Shown piece by piece: positions 36,443 to 44,780 of a DNA stretch of 64,000 nt. Position 1 is the stretch's first letter. Every line of letters begins with the position of its first letter. The notes under the pieces were generated by a model. It made no database searches. It saw nothing but the letters and a program-made list of their open reading frames with translations, and was not told the origin of the DNA. This DNA is from CADEED01 sp036677145 (lineage in GTDB: Bacteria; Pseudomonadota; Gammaproteobacteria; Steroidobacterales; Steroidobacteraceae). The DNA lies in assembly GCA_036677145.1 (NCBI GenBank), contig JAKFFF010000109.1, positions 1-64,000 on the forward strand. The letters run 5' to 3'. The translations under genes and the position numbers were made by a program.

Positions 36443-37582
36443 TCAGATGACGATGAGCTCGGCGCGCAATGCGCCGGATTCCTTGAGCGCTTCGAGAATG
36501 GCGACGAGATCGCCGGGGGCCGCGCCCACCTGGTTCACCGCGCGCACGATGTCGTTGAGATCGACGCCGGCGTCGAACACGAACATGCGCGCATCGGGCT
36601 GATGCACGTTCACCGAGCTCTGCGGCACGACCACGGTGTCGCCCTGCGCGAATTCATTGGGCTGGCTCACGGCCGCGCGTTCGGTGATCGTCACCGACAG
36701 CGAGCCGTGCGCGACCGCCGCGGGCATCACGCGCACGTGCGCGCCGATGACCACGGTGCCGGTGCGCGAATTGACGATGACACGCGCCGGTGCGTCGCCC
36801 GGCTGGATCTCGATCTGCTCGAGTGTCGATAGATAGGCAATGCGCTGGTTCGGATCCGCGGGCGCGGCGACCTTGACGGACACTCCGTCCATCGCCTGCG
36901 CGGTGGCGTCGCCGAGCAGATTGTTTATGCCTTCGACCAGGCGCGCCGACGTCGTGAAATCCGGCGTGTGAAGATTGAGGATGACATAGGGCGTGGACGC
37001 GAAACCCGTCGGCACTTCGCGCTCGACCGTCGCGCCACTCGGTACGCGGCCGGCCGAGGGGACATTGACCGCGATACGCGAGCCGTCCTTGCCCGAGATG
37101 CCGAAGCCGCCGACCACCAGGCTGCCCTGCGCCATCGCGTAGACCTGGCCGTCCGCGCCGCGCAGCGGCGTCATGATCAAACTACCGCCGCGCAGGCTGC
37201 CGGCATTGCCGATGGACGACACCGTGACATCGATGTTCTGGCCCGGCTTGGCGAACGGCGGCAGGTCCGCGTGCACGGTGACGGCCGCGACGTTCTTGAG
37301 CTGCGGGTTGGTGTTCGCCGGAATCGTGACGCCAAAGCGTATCAACATGTTCTTGATGCTCTGGATCGTGAACGGCGCCTGGCTGGTCTGGTCGCCAGTG
37401 CCGTCGAGACCGACGACGAGGCCGTAGCCGACGAGCTGGTTGTTACGCACGCCCTGCACGGAGGCAAGGTCTTTGACGCGTTCGGCCTGCGCCGTGGCCG
37501 CGAGCAGCAGGAACAGCGCGGCGCAAACGGCCGCGAACAAGTTCAGCGTCTCGAAACCGGAAGATCTAAGGCGGCGGCGCAT
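36443..37582 (-). CDS. flgI: Flagellar P-ring protein FlgI
   Basis: Periplasmic P ring protein. The 379-residue product has a signal peptide (LNLFAAVCAALFLLLAATAQA) and the conserved start VKDLASVQGVRNNQLVGYGLVVGLDGTGDQ, then NIDVTVSSIGNAGSLRGGSL. The start chosen is the ATG with GAGGA eight bases before it; an ATG five codons upstream has no such site. It lies between flgH and flgJ in the canonical order. Confidence 0.96.
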   Translation of the reverse strand: MRRRLRSSGFETLNLFAAVCAALFLLLAATAQAERVKDLASVQGVRNNQLVGYGLVVGLDGTGDQTSQAPFTIQSIKNMLIRFGVTIPANTNPQLKNVAAVTVHADLPPFAKPGQNIDVTVSSIGNAGSLRGGSLIMTPLRGADGQVYAMAQGSLVVGGFGISGKDGSRIAVNVPSAGRVPSGATVEREVPTGFASTPYVILNLHTPDFTTSARLVEGINNLLGDATAQAMDGVSVKVAAPADPNQRIAYLSTLEQIEIQPGDAPARVIVNSRTGTVVIGAHVRVMPAAVAHGSLSVTITERAAVSQPNEFAQGDTVVVPQSSVNVHQPDARMFVFDAGVDLNDIVRAVNQVGAAPGDLVAILEALKESGALRAELIVI

Positions 37583-37600
37583 GGTCGGAGTCCTCATCAG

Positions 37601-38290
37601 CTAAAAGGGCGTCAACGGAGAATTGAAGAAGCGATACAGCCAGCCCGGCTTGCTGGCATTCGCCACCGTGCCCTGCCCGCCGTAGGAAATGTATGCATCG
37701 GCGATCTTCCACGAGACCACCGAGTTGTCGGGCGCGATGTCCGAGGGACGCACGATGCCCTGCACGCGCACGTATTCACGGCCCGTGTTGATCGTCACGA
37801 GCTTCTGCCCGCGTACCAGCAGGTTGCCGTTCGCAAAACGCTTGGCGACGGTCACGCTGATCTGGCCATCGAGCGCGTTGCTCTGTTTGCTGGCGCCATT
37901 GCCCGCGAAACTCGATTCATTGTTCATCGAGCCTTCGAGGATCGGCGTGCCGTTGACCGTGATGGGGCGGCCGAAAATCTCCGGGCCCGTCATCGCGGCT
38001 TCGCTCGCCTTGTTGGTCGTCGTGCTGGCGGTCTTCTCGGCGCTGGTGTTCTCCTGCAACCGGATCGTGAGCGTGTCGCCGACATTGCGCGCGGTGACGT
38101 TATTCCACAGCGACACGTCCGTGCCCTGCGCATAGATGGCGCCGGCGGTGGCCTGCGGCATTTCCGCCTCGGCCGGCCAGGTCGCATCGAATTCGCGGCC
38201 GCCGTCTTCCTTGACCATGGCGCAGCCGCTGATGAGCAGCGCCACCGCGATCACGCAGGCAAAGCTCAGATTGCGTTCGGCATGGTTCAT
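37601..38290 (-). CDS. flgH: Flagellar L-ring lipoprotein FlgH
   Basis: Outer-membrane L-ring lipoprotein. The 229-residue product has a signal peptide with lipobox LISGC (lipidated Cys at about 23) and the family motifs GDTLTIRLQENTSAEKTAS and the C-terminal YVRVQGIVRPSDIAPDNSVVSWKIADAYISYGGQG. Its ATG overlaps the flgG stop (ATGA); a longer frame here is flgG read in another register. Length is normal. Confidence 0.97.
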   Translation of the reverse strand: MNHAERNLSFACVIAVALLISGCAMVKEDGGREFDATWPAEAEMPQATAGAIYAQGTDVSLWNNVTARNVGDTLTIRLQENTSAEKTASTTTNKASEAAMTGPEIFGRPITVNGTPILEGSMNNESSFAGNGASKQSNALDGQISVTVAKRFANGNLLVRGQKLVTINTGREYVRVQGIVRPSDIAPDNSVVSWKIADAYISYGGQGTVANASKPGWLYRFFNSPLTPF

Positions 38291-39072
38291 AACTGGTTGT
38301 TCACGTATTCGAGCATCTGGTCGGCGGTCGAGATGGCCTTGGAGTTCATCTCGTACGCACGCTGCGTCTCGATCATGTTGACGAGTTCTTCGACGACGTT
38401 GACGTTGGACGCCTCGACCGAGCCCTGCGTCGTCGCGCCGAGTCCGTTCTGCTGCGGCGTGCCCGTCTGCGCCGGACCGCTCGCGGCGGTCTCGACCAGC
38501 AGGTTTTCGCCGAGCGGCTGCAGGCCGGCCGGGTTCACGAAATCCGTGAGCTGCAGCTGACCCACCGTCACCGGCGCGGCCTGTCCCGCCACGCGTACGC
38601 TGACCACGCCGTCGCGGCCGATGGTCACGCTCTGCGAGCCTTCCGGAATGCTGATGCCGGGCTGCAGCGTGTATCCGCTCGAGGTCACCATCTGTCCCTG
38701 CGCCGACAACTGGAAGCTGCCGTCGCGCGTGTAGGCGGTGGTGCCGTCGGGCAACTGGATCTGGAAGAAGCCGCGGCCTTCGATGGCCACGTCGAGCGCG
38801 TTGTCGGTCTGCGTGAGACCACCCTGCGTATAGAGTTTTTCGGTTGCGACGACGCGCACGCCGGTGCCGAGGTGCACGCCCGAGGGGGCCTGCGTGTCCT
38901 GCGAGGTCGAGCCGCCGGCCTGGCGTACGTTCTGGTACAGCAGGTCTTCGAACACCGCGCGGCCTTTCTTGAAGCCACTGGTGCTGACGTTCGCGAGGTT
39001 GTTGGACGTGACCGCGAGGCGCGTCTGCTGCGCGTCGAGTCCGGTCTTGGCGGCCCACAATGCTGGATTCAT
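38287..39072 (-). CDS. flgG: Flagellar distal rod protein FlgG
   Basis: Distal rod subunit. The 261-residue product has the N-terminal rod signature AAKTGLDAQQTRLAVTSNNLANVSTSGFKKGRAVFEDLLYQN and the C-terminal motif SNVNVVEELVNMIETQRAYEMNSKAISTADQMLEYVNNQL. Both ends form the coiled coil of the rod. Length is normal for FlgG. It lies 33 bp after flgF. Confidence 0.97.
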   Translation of the reverse strand: MNPALWAAKTGLDAQQTRLAVTSNNLANVSTSGFKKGRAVFEDLLYQNVRQAGGSTSQDTQAPSGVHLGTGVRVVATEKLYTQGGLTQTDNALDVAIEGRGFFQIQLPDGTTAYTRDGSFQLSAQGQMVTSSGYTLQPGISIPEGSQSVTIGRDGVVSVRVAGQAAPVTVGQLQLTDFVNPAGLQPLGENLLVETAASGPAQTGTPQQNGLGATTQGSVEASNVNVVEELVNMIETQRAYEMNSKAISTADQMLEYVNNQL

Positions 39073-39105
39073 ATACGTCTCCTCAGAATCTGGTTAGGCC
39101 GCGGC

Positions 39106-39846
39106 TCAGCCGAGGCGCAGTAGCTGGGCCGCGGAGGCGGCGTTCTCTTCGGCGTTGCGGATCGCCTTGACCTGCATCTCGAACTGCCGCGCGAGCTCGA
39201 TCATGTTGACCATCGCGGCGGCGGCGTTGACGTTGCTCGACTCGAGCACGCCCGCACTCACCTGCACCGCGGCGTCCGGCGGCGCATCGCTGCCGTCCTT
39301 CATGCGGAACAGTCCATCCTCGCCGCGCTCGACGTCGTTCTCGGCGGGATTCACGAGCTTGATGCGGCCCACCGTCGAGGTAGTGTCGGGCGTCTGTCCC
39401 TGCGCGACGACCGAGATCGATCCATCCCGCGCGACGAACAATGAGGTGTACGGCGGAATGTTGATCGGCCCGCCGTCACCGAGCACGGGCTGACCGGTCG
39501 CGGTCATCAGCTGCCCGGTGGCGTCGATCTGCAGATTGCCGGCGCGCGTATAGGCTTCGCGTCCATCCGGACCCTGTACCGCGATGAAGCCCTGGCCATT
39601 GACCGCAACGTCGAGGTCGCGGCCCGTCGTCAGCATGGCGCCGCTGGTGCTGTCCCAGCCGACGGTGCCGTTGGTGGCGTAGACGCGCGACGCATAACCG
39701 GTGCCATCGACCGCGCGGCTCTGGAAAGCCGCCAGGTCGGCGCGGAAGCCGTTGGTGCTCAGGTTGGCCAGGTTGTGGTTGTTGACGCCTTGCGCGCGCA
39801 GGGTTTCCTTCGCGCCAGTCATCGCCACGTAGAGCATGCGGTCCAT
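39106..39846 (-). CDS. flgF: Flagellar proximal rod protein FlgF
   Basis: Proximal rod subunit. The 246-residue product has MLYVAMTGAKETLRAQGVNNHNLANLSTNGFRADLAAFQS at the N-terminus and SSNVNAAAAMVNMIELARQFEMQVKAIRNAEENA at the C-terminus, both of the flagellar basal-body rod type. Length matches FlgF. It follows flgE by 21 bp. Confidence 0.96.
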   Translation of the reverse strand: MDRMLYVAMTGAKETLRAQGVNNHNLANLSTNGFRADLAAFQSRAVDGTGYASRVYATNGTVGWDSTSGAMLTTGRDLDVAVNGQGFIAVQGPDGREAYTRAGNLQIDATGQLMTATGQPVLGDGGPINIPPYTSLFVARDGSISVVAQGQTPDTTSTVGRIKLVNPAENDVERGEDGLFRMKDGSDAPPDAAVQVSAGVLESSNVNAAAAMVNMIELARQFEMQVKAIRNAEENAASAAQLLRLG

Positions 39847-39867
39847 AGCTAACTACCTTTCCGGTCC

Positions 39868-41094
39868 TTACCGTATGTTCATGATCGTTTGCTGGATCTG
39901 GTCGGCCGTGCTGATCATCTGCGCGTTCGCCTGGAAGTTGCGCTGCGCGGTGATCATCTGCACGAGCTGCTCGGTCACGTCGACGTTCGCGCCCTCGAGC
40001 GCGCCCGACTGCACGAGGCCGAAGCCGGAATTACCGGCCTGGCCGCGCAATGCCTGGCCCGAGGAGAAAGTCTCGGCCCACTGCGTGTTGCCGAGCTGCT
40101 GCAGGCCCTGCGGATTGGAGAAATTCGCCACGGCGACCTGCCCCAGCGGCTGCGAGTTGCCATTGGTGAAACGAGCGTTCACGACGCCTGTTTCGCTGAT
40201 GTCGATGCCGATCAACCGGCCCGTGGTGAAGCCGTCCTGGGTCACCGCGTTCACGGCAAAGTTGCCGCCGAACTGCGTCGACTGCGCCAGGTCGACCGTG
40301 ACACTCAGATCTGCTGCGCCGGTGGTTGTCGGGAACGCCGGGAACGCGAGCTGGCCGCCCGCGGGCGCGGTCAGCAGTCCGGTGTTCGAGTACTGCAGCG
40401 TCGTCGGCGAGCCGTCGACACCCACGGGCTGGCCGTCGATGAACAGGCGCGCCGTCCACTGGTTAGGCGTGGCGGTGCGCGTGAAATACATCGTACCGGT
40501 GTGTGTCGCACCCAGCGAGTCGAACAGCGTGAGCGAGGTTGCCTGGTTGAAAGTGTTTGGATCGGCCGAGTTGAAAGGAGCAACGAGCGGTGGCGTCGCG
40601 CTGGCCGGCAGGTTGAGCACGTATTCGATGTTGCCGGTAGCCGCCGGCGCTGAGTCCGTGGTTTGCAGGCGCAGGTCGCCGAGACCGCCGGTATTGAACC
40701 CGCCGGCCGCCAGCGGCGGATACACCTGCAGGCGCAGGCCCTGCGAATTCACGACGTAGCCATCGCGGTTCATCTGGAACGCGCCGGCCCGTGTGTACGA
40801 GAGAGCGCCGCTGTCGGACAGGATGAAGTTGCCCTGCCCGCTGATCGCCAGGTCCAGGTTCGAGTCCGTGAACTCGATGTTGCCCTGCGCGAACTGCTGG
40901 GTCACGGCCGCGACGCGTACGCCGTTGCCGCTGGCGTTGCTGGACACACCCTGCAGCGACACGGCGAACAGGTCGGCGAACTCGGTACGCGAGCCCTTGA
41001 ACCCGGTCGTCGACGTGTTGGCAATGTTGTTAGCCGTGACGTTGAGGTCCGACTGGGCGGCGCTGAGGCCTGAAAGTGCGATGCGGAAAGACAT
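39868..41094 (-). CDS. flgE: Flagellar hook protein FlgE
   Basis: Hook subunit. The 408-residue product starts with ALSGLSAAQSDLNVTANNIANTSTTGFKGSRTEFADLFA and ends with the C-terminal rod motif GANVDVTEQLVQMITAQRNFQANAQMISTADQIQQTIMNIR. The middle D1/D2 region is of ordinary size. It is the longest rod-hook class gene here, as expected for FlgE, and lies between flgD and flgF. Confidence 0.97.
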   Translation of the reverse strand: MSFRIALSGLSAAQSDLNVTANNIANTSTTGFKGSRTEFADLFAVSLQGVSSNASGNGVRVAAVTQQFAQGNIEFTDSNLDLAISGQGNFILSDSGALSYTRAGAFQMNRDGYVVNSQGLRLQVYPPLAAGGFNTGGLGDLRLQTTDSAPAATGNIEYVLNLPASATPPLVAPFNSADPNTFNQATSLTLFDSLGATHTGTMYFTRTATPNQWTARLFIDGQPVGVDGSPTTLQYSNTGLLTAPAGGQLAFPAFPTTTGAADLSVTVDLAQSTQFGGNFAVNAVTQDGFTTGRLIGIDISETGVVNARFTNGNSQPLGQVAVANFSNPQGLQQLGNTQWAETFSSGQALRGQAGNSGFGLVQSGALEGANVDVTEQLVQMITAQRNFQANAQMISTADQIQQTIMNIR

Positions 41095-41125
41095 GGAGGA
41101 ATCTCCTTACGAGAATGGGTTTTCG

Positions 41126-41836
41126 TCAGAGCACGCGTTCGACGTCGTCGATCGCGATCTCGCCGAGGGAATCTGTGTCGAGCGTGAGGCCGCCGGTGGC
41201 CGGATCGAGCGCGACGCTCGACACCTGCGCCGCGACGCTGGTCTGTAATGAAACGTTCTGGGTGCCGACGCGCGCGACGACTTCGATGCGGTAGGCGCCG
41301 GCAGCGGCCTGCCCGCCGCCGTCGGTCGTGCCATCCCAGGTGAATGCATGGGCGCCGCGCGAGGGATTCAGCGCCTGCGACTTGATCAGCGCGCCGCTCG
41401 AGTCCTTGACCACGAGTTGCACGGAGGTCGCGCCCGCGGGCACGTTGATGAGACCCTGCGGCCCGCGTGCCTCGCCTTCGACCGCTTCGGGCAGGTAGAT
41501 AGTGTTGCCGGGCGCGATGACCGTGCGGCCGATCAGACCGGCGCCGTCGAGCACCTGGTTGCCGCGCAGACTGGCCGTCAGCGTGCTGATCGACTTGTTC
41601 ATGTCGGAAAGCCCCGAGACCTGGCTGAACTGCGCGAGCTGGCCGACGTATTGCGCGGGCTCGAGCGGCTTGAAGGGATCCTGGTTCTTGAGCTGCGTGA
41701 TCATCAGCGTCAGGAAATCCTCCTGGTTGAGCTCGGTCTTCTTGGCATTCGCGGCGTTCGCGGCCGCCGCGGACGCGGCGTCCTGACCCGAGCGCTGCCG
41801 CACCATGGCGGCGTTGATGATGTCCATGTCGAACAT
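41126..41836 (-). CDS. flgD: Flagellar hook-capping protein FlgD
   Basis: Scaffold that caps the growing hook. The 236-residue product has the conserved TELNQEDFLTLMITQLKNQDPFKPLEPAQYVGQLAQFSQVSGL near 33-75, then a Tudor/Ig-like C-terminal half (SRGAHAFTWDGTTDGGGQAAAGAYRIEV). GGAGA lies before the ATG. Length is normal; flgC and flgE flank it. Confidence 0.96.
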   Translation of the reverse strand: MFDMDIINAAMVRQRSGQDAASAAAANAANAKKTELNQEDFLTLMITQLKNQDPFKPLEPAQYVGQLAQFSQVSGLSDMNKSISTLTASLRGNQVLDGAGLIGRTVIAPGNTIYLPEAVEGEARGPQGLINVPAGATSVQLVVKDSSGALIKSQALNPSRGAHAFTWDGTTDGGGQAAAGAYRIEVVARVGTQNVSLQTSVAAQVSSVALDPATGGLTLDTDSLGEIAIDDVERVL

Positions 41837-41864
41837 AGCGTCTCTCCGTTATTCCTTGCGGGCC

Positions 41865-42293
41865 TCAGCCCTGGCCCAGCCGCAGCGTTGCGAGCAGCAG
41901 TTCTTTCGAGGTGTTCATCACCTCGACGTTGTTCTGGTACGAGCGCGAGGCGGAGATCATGTTGACCATCTCCTCGACCACGTTGACCGCGGGCGCATAC
42001 ACATAACCGTTGGGATCCGCGAGCGGATTGCCCGGCTCGTAACGCGCGGCGGCCGGCGCCTGCGATTCGTAGATGCCGCGTACGCGCACGGCGGCATTGC
42101 CGCCCTCGTTCTGCGCGGCGGCGCCGAGCTGCGCACGCACGGCCTCGAAGATCGGGTGCCGCGGCTTGTAGACGCTCGCGGCATCGCCGCTGACGCTCTC
42201 GGCGTTGGCGAGGTTGCTGGCGGTCGTGTTGAGGCGCACCGACTGCGCCGACATGCCGGAACCCGCGATTTCAAAAGCCTTGAAGGATGACAT
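41865..42293 (-). CDS. flgC: Flagellar proximal rod protein FlgC
   Basis: Proximal rod subunit. The 142-residue product has FEIAGSGMSAQSVRLNTTASNLANAESVSG at the N-terminus and NVVEEMVNMISASRSYQNNVEVMNTSKELLLATLRLGQ at the C-terminus, typical of FlgC. Length is normal. It lies about 14 bp after flgB. Confidence 0.97.
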   Translation of the reverse strand: MSSFKAFEIAGSGMSAQSVRLNTTASNLANAESVSGDAASVYKPRHPIFEAVRAQLGAAAQNEGGNAAVRVRGIYESQAPAAARYEPGNPLADPNGYVYAPAVNVVEEMVNMISASRSYQNNVEVMNTSKELLLATLRLGQG

Positions 42294-42307
42294 TGCTAGC
42301 TACTCCC

Positions 42308-42718
42308 TCAGTTTCCGGTGAGCGCCGTGATCAGGCCGCGGAACTTCGAATTGAGGAAGGTCAGCGTCGCCTGGTAACGCACGGCGTTTTCAGCGAAGGC
42401 GGATTGTTCGAGTTGCGCATCGACGGTGTTGCCGTCGAGCGAGGGGGCGAGCGGTGTGCGGTACTTGAGATCCGGGTTGGCGGTCGCGTCGGCCGAGGCC
42501 GCGCCACCGATGTGGCCGCTCTGCGTGGTCGACAGGTGCACACCCGCGGTCTTCTCACCGCCGGCGCGCGCCATCGCCTGGCGGAAATCGATGTCCTGGG
42601 CCTTGTAGCCCGGCGTGTCCGCGTTCGCGAGATTGTTGGCAATGAGCTCGGTACGGCGCGCGCGCACGTCGAGCGCAGTCGCGTGCACTCCGATGTACTG
42701 GTCGAGATTCAATGGCAT
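42308..42718 (-). CDS. flgB: Flagellar proximal rod protein FlgB
   Basis: First gene of the flgBCDEFGHIJKL operon and a proximal rod subunit. The 136-residue product starts MPLNLDQYIGVHATALDVRARRTELIANNLANADTPGYKAQDIDFRQAMA. The start was set at an ATG with AGGAG six bases upstream; a longer open frame upstream crosses the promoter. A sigma-54 promoter lies about 47-62 bp upstream. Length and signatures are normal. Confidence 0.96.
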   Translation of the reverse strand: MPLNLDQYIGVHATALDVRARRTELIANNLANADTPGYKAQDIDFRQAMARAGGEKTAGVHLSTTQSGHIGGAASADATANPDLKYRTPLAPSLDGNTVDAQLEQSAFAENAVRYQATLTFLNSKFRGLITALTGN

Positions 42719-42764
42719 GGTCACTCCTCGCGTCGGCGTCAGCGATCCGACATGCCGGAAGCAA

Positions 42765-42780
42765 AGCAAGTGACGTGCCA
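42765..42780 (-). promoter_or_regulatory. Sigma-54 promoter of flgB operon
   Basis: Minus strand reads TGGCACGTCACTTGCT, matching TGGCACG-N4-TTGCW exactly, with GG and GC ten bases apart. Predicted start about 35 bp before the flgB ATG. It is back to back with the flgA sigma-54 promoter 183 bp away. Confidence 0.9.
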
Positions 42781-42962
42781 CGGGCGCTATTCGCGCGGCG
42801 CGGGGCCGCACGGGGGCAATGGCTGTTCGGGGATGTGACGTGGCGCGCACCGTGGAGGTGAGTGCTTGCCGCCCGGCGGCAGCGAAACTCCGGTGGGGGC
42901 TCGCGTCGTGCGTCGTGAAACGTAACGGCGGCGCCGCGCGTTTCTTTAACGCCCGTGCGCGC

Positions 42963-42978
42963 TGGCACGTCGATTGCT
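42963..42978 (+). promoter_or_regulatory. Sigma-54 promoter of flgA
   Basis: TGGCACGTCGATTGCT fits the sigma-54 consensus in every conserved base. Its GC element ends at 42977, so transcription should begin near 42989, one base before the flgA ATG at 42990, predicting a leaderless or nearly leaderless mRNA. Confidence 0.88.
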
Positions 42979-42989
42979 AACTACAGTAC

Positions 42990-43718
42990 ATGTTGGTCAA
43001 TCGTTTGACTGTCTTCATCGGGCTGGGCTGCCTCCTCTTGCAGCCTGGCGTGTGTTTCGCCCAGGAAGCCGGGGCGCTGCAGCCGCTCGCGGGCGTGCGC
43101 GTCGCGGCCGAGAAAGCCGTGCGCGGCACACTCGATCCCGCGGCCACGGACGTGAAACTCGCGGCCGCGACGCTCGATCCGCGACTGCGCCTCGCCACCT
43201 GCGCCGGGCCGCTCGACACTCATGCGCAGCCGCCGCGCGCCAACCAGTCGCGCGTGCTCGCGCGGGTTTCGTGTTCGAACGGGACCGCATGGACCGTGCA
43301 CGTGCCGGTCGATATCCGGCGTACGCACAAGGTGCTCGTATCGCGGCGCGCGTTCGCGCGTGGCGAGACGATCGGCGCCAGCGACGTCGACGTGCAGACG
43401 CGCGAGCTGCCGGGCATGGTCTCGCCCTACGTCACACGAACCGAAGATCTCGCCGGACGGCTCACCAAACGGCCGATTCCGTCGGGTTCGTTGTTGAGCG
43501 CGGATGCGTTGTCCGCGGCACTCCTTATACATAGAGGCCAGGAGGTCACGCTGACCGCCGCCGCGAACGGCTTCGAAGTGCGCGCCCCGGGGCGAGCGCT
43601 CGCCGATGCGGGCGCCAGACAACGGGTGCGCGTGCAGAACCTGTTGTCACTCAAGGTCGTGGAAGGAGTGGCCGATTCAGAGGGCGTGGTGCGGGTCATC
43701 ACGCCGGTAAGTCCCTGA
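42990..43718 (+). CDS. flgA: Flagellar P-ring assembly chaperone FlgA
   Basis: Periplasmic chaperone for FlgI. The 242-residue product has a signal peptide (NRLTVFIGLGCLLLQPGVCFA) and a C-terminal SAF-like domain with the FlgA signatures VLVSRRAFARGETIGASDVD, DLAGRLTKRPIPSGSLL and RVRVQNLLSLKVVEGVAD. It diverges from flgB. No Shine-Dalgarno site precedes the ATG and the sigma-54 promoter ends only about 12 bases before it. No later start would keep the signal peptide intact. Confidence 0.95.
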   Translation: MLVNRLTVFIGLGCLLLQPGVCFAQEAGALQPLAGVRVAAEKAVRGTLDPAATDVKLAAATLDPRLRLATCAGPLDTHAQPPRANQSRVLARVSCSNGTAWTVHVPVDIRRTHKVLVSRRAFARGETIGASDVDVQTRELPGMVSPYVTRTEDLAGRLTKRPIPSGSLLSADALSAALLIHRGQEVTLTAAANGFEVRAPGRALADAGARQRVRVQNLLSLKVVEGVADSEGVVRVITPVSP

Positions 43719-43775
43719 GCGGACGTGAAATATGTCCACTGAACAGAATATGCGCCAAATAAACGTCTCTTCGCC

Positions 43776-43802
43776 TAAAGATTCCGGCGGCCGCGCCGTT
43801 AT
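43776..43802 (+). promoter_or_regulatory. Sigma-28 (FliA) promoter of flgM
   Basis: TAAAGATT, 11 bases, GCCGTTAT matches the FliA consensus TAAAGTTT-N11-GCCGATAA in 13 of 16 positions with exact spacing, 31 bp before the flgM ATG. A FliA-driven flgM closes a feedback loop on sigma-28. Confidence 0.85.
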
Positions 43803-43832
43803 TTGCACGTAGACGATCCAGGAGAAGTGGCG

Positions 43833-44156
43833 ATGGCGAACAAGATCAACGGAATCGACGGACGGCCGGTACAAGTCGGTGGCGGAGCCCCGGTTTCGCG
43901 CGTGCGCGATACGACGTCGGAAGGCAAGAAGACCGAAACCACCGGTACTTCGAACATCAACGTTTCCGATACCGCGCGTACCCTCGCCGCTCTCGAAGCA
44001 CGCATTTCGACCCTGCCCGTCGTGAGCGAAACCCGTGTCGACGCGGTGCGCCGCGCGATGGACGAAGGCCGCTATCACGTCGATCCGCAGCGGGTCGCCG
44101 ACAAGATGATGCGCTTCGAAGTGGATCTGCTCGCGGCCATTCCCGCACACAAGTAA
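43833..44156 (+). CDS. flgM: Anti-sigma-28 factor FlgM
   Basis: Binds FliA until secreted through the finished hook. The 107-residue product starts MANKINGIDGRPVQVGG and has a C-terminal anti-sigma-28 domain (INVSDTARTLAALEARISTLPVVSETRVDAVRRAMDEGRYHVDPQRVADKMMRFE). The first 40 residues look disordered, typical of FlgM. AGGAG lies before the ATG; an earlier in-frame ATG without this site was not used. flgN follows by about 18 bp. Confidence 0.96.
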   Translation: MANKINGIDGRPVQVGGGAPVSRVRDTTSEGKKTETTGTSNINVSDTARTLAALEARISTLPVVSETRVDAVRRAMDEGRYHVDPQRVADKMMRFEVDLLAAIPAHK

Positions 44157-44174
44157 CACCGGAATTCATCAGAC

Positions 44175-44666
44175 GTGGATGCCTCGCTGGTTCGTGACAC
44201 GCTCGTGCGCCTGCTCGCCGATGAGAATGGCGCGCTGGCTGAATTCGAAACACTGCTCGACCGCGAACATGGCGCGCTGAAATCGCGCGACATCGATGCG
44301 CTCGAAGCGCTGGCCGAAACCCGCCAGGCGAATGTCATCCGCCTGCTCAAGATCGAAGACGAACGCCGTTCGCTGTGCAGCCTGCATGGCTACGACGCCG
44401 ACCTGTCCGGACTCTCCAAGCTGATCGCCTGGTGCGACCCGGCGCGTACGCTGGCGAAGCCCTACCAGGAATGCGCCGAACGCGCCAAACGCTGCCGCGA
44501 CCTCAACGACCGCAATGGCGTGCTGGTCGGCGCGCAGATGAAACGCGTCGAAGGCCTGCTCGGCGCCATCACCGGCAATACCGATTCAGCGCCGCGCGTC
44601 TACGGCCCCCGCACGAATTCGAATCCCTACGCGGCCACCGGCCGCGTGATCTCCGCCGAAGCCTGA
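44175..44666 (+). CDS. flgN: Export chaperone FlgN for FlgK and FlgL
   Basis: Chaperone for the hook-filament junction proteins. The 163-residue product starts at a GTG and is mostly helical (VRLLADENGALAEFETLLDREHGALKSRDIDALEALAETRQANVIRLLKIEDERRSL), fitting FlgN. The C-terminal NRNGVLVGAQMKRVEGLLGAI-like segment (NDRNGVLVGAQMKRVE) is the FlgN tail. It is the last flagellar gene on this strand. A 20-base spaced duplicate and long inverted repeat lie just after its stop. Confidence 0.9.
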   Translation: MDASLVRDTLVRLLADENGALAEFETLLDREHGALKSRDIDALEALAETRQANVIRLLKIEDERRSLCSLHGYDADLSGLSKLIAWCDPARTLAKPYQECAERAKRCRDLNDRNGVLVGAQMKRVEGLLGAITGNTDSAPRVYGPRTNSNPYAATGRVISAEA

Positions 44667-44685
44667 CCGCAGGTCGGTGCCGCAG

Positions 44686-44780
44686 GTCGGTGCCGGGTGA
44701 GAAATCGCGGAGTTAGCTCCGCAAGTACCCGTGCTTCCCGTCGGTCGCGCTAACTCCGCGATTTCTCACCCGGCACTGAC
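44686..44780. repeat. Long palindromic repeat, copy B
   Basis: Inverted repeat of 32-bp arms (44686-44717 and 44749-44780), one mismatch, 31-base centre. Ends GTCGGTGCCGGGTGAGAA and inner AGTTAGC are shared with copies at 32271 and 57502. The 13-base word GCAGGTCGGTGCC is repeated in tandem at its left edge (44670-44695). It follows flgN and may terminate its transcript. Confidence 0.9.
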
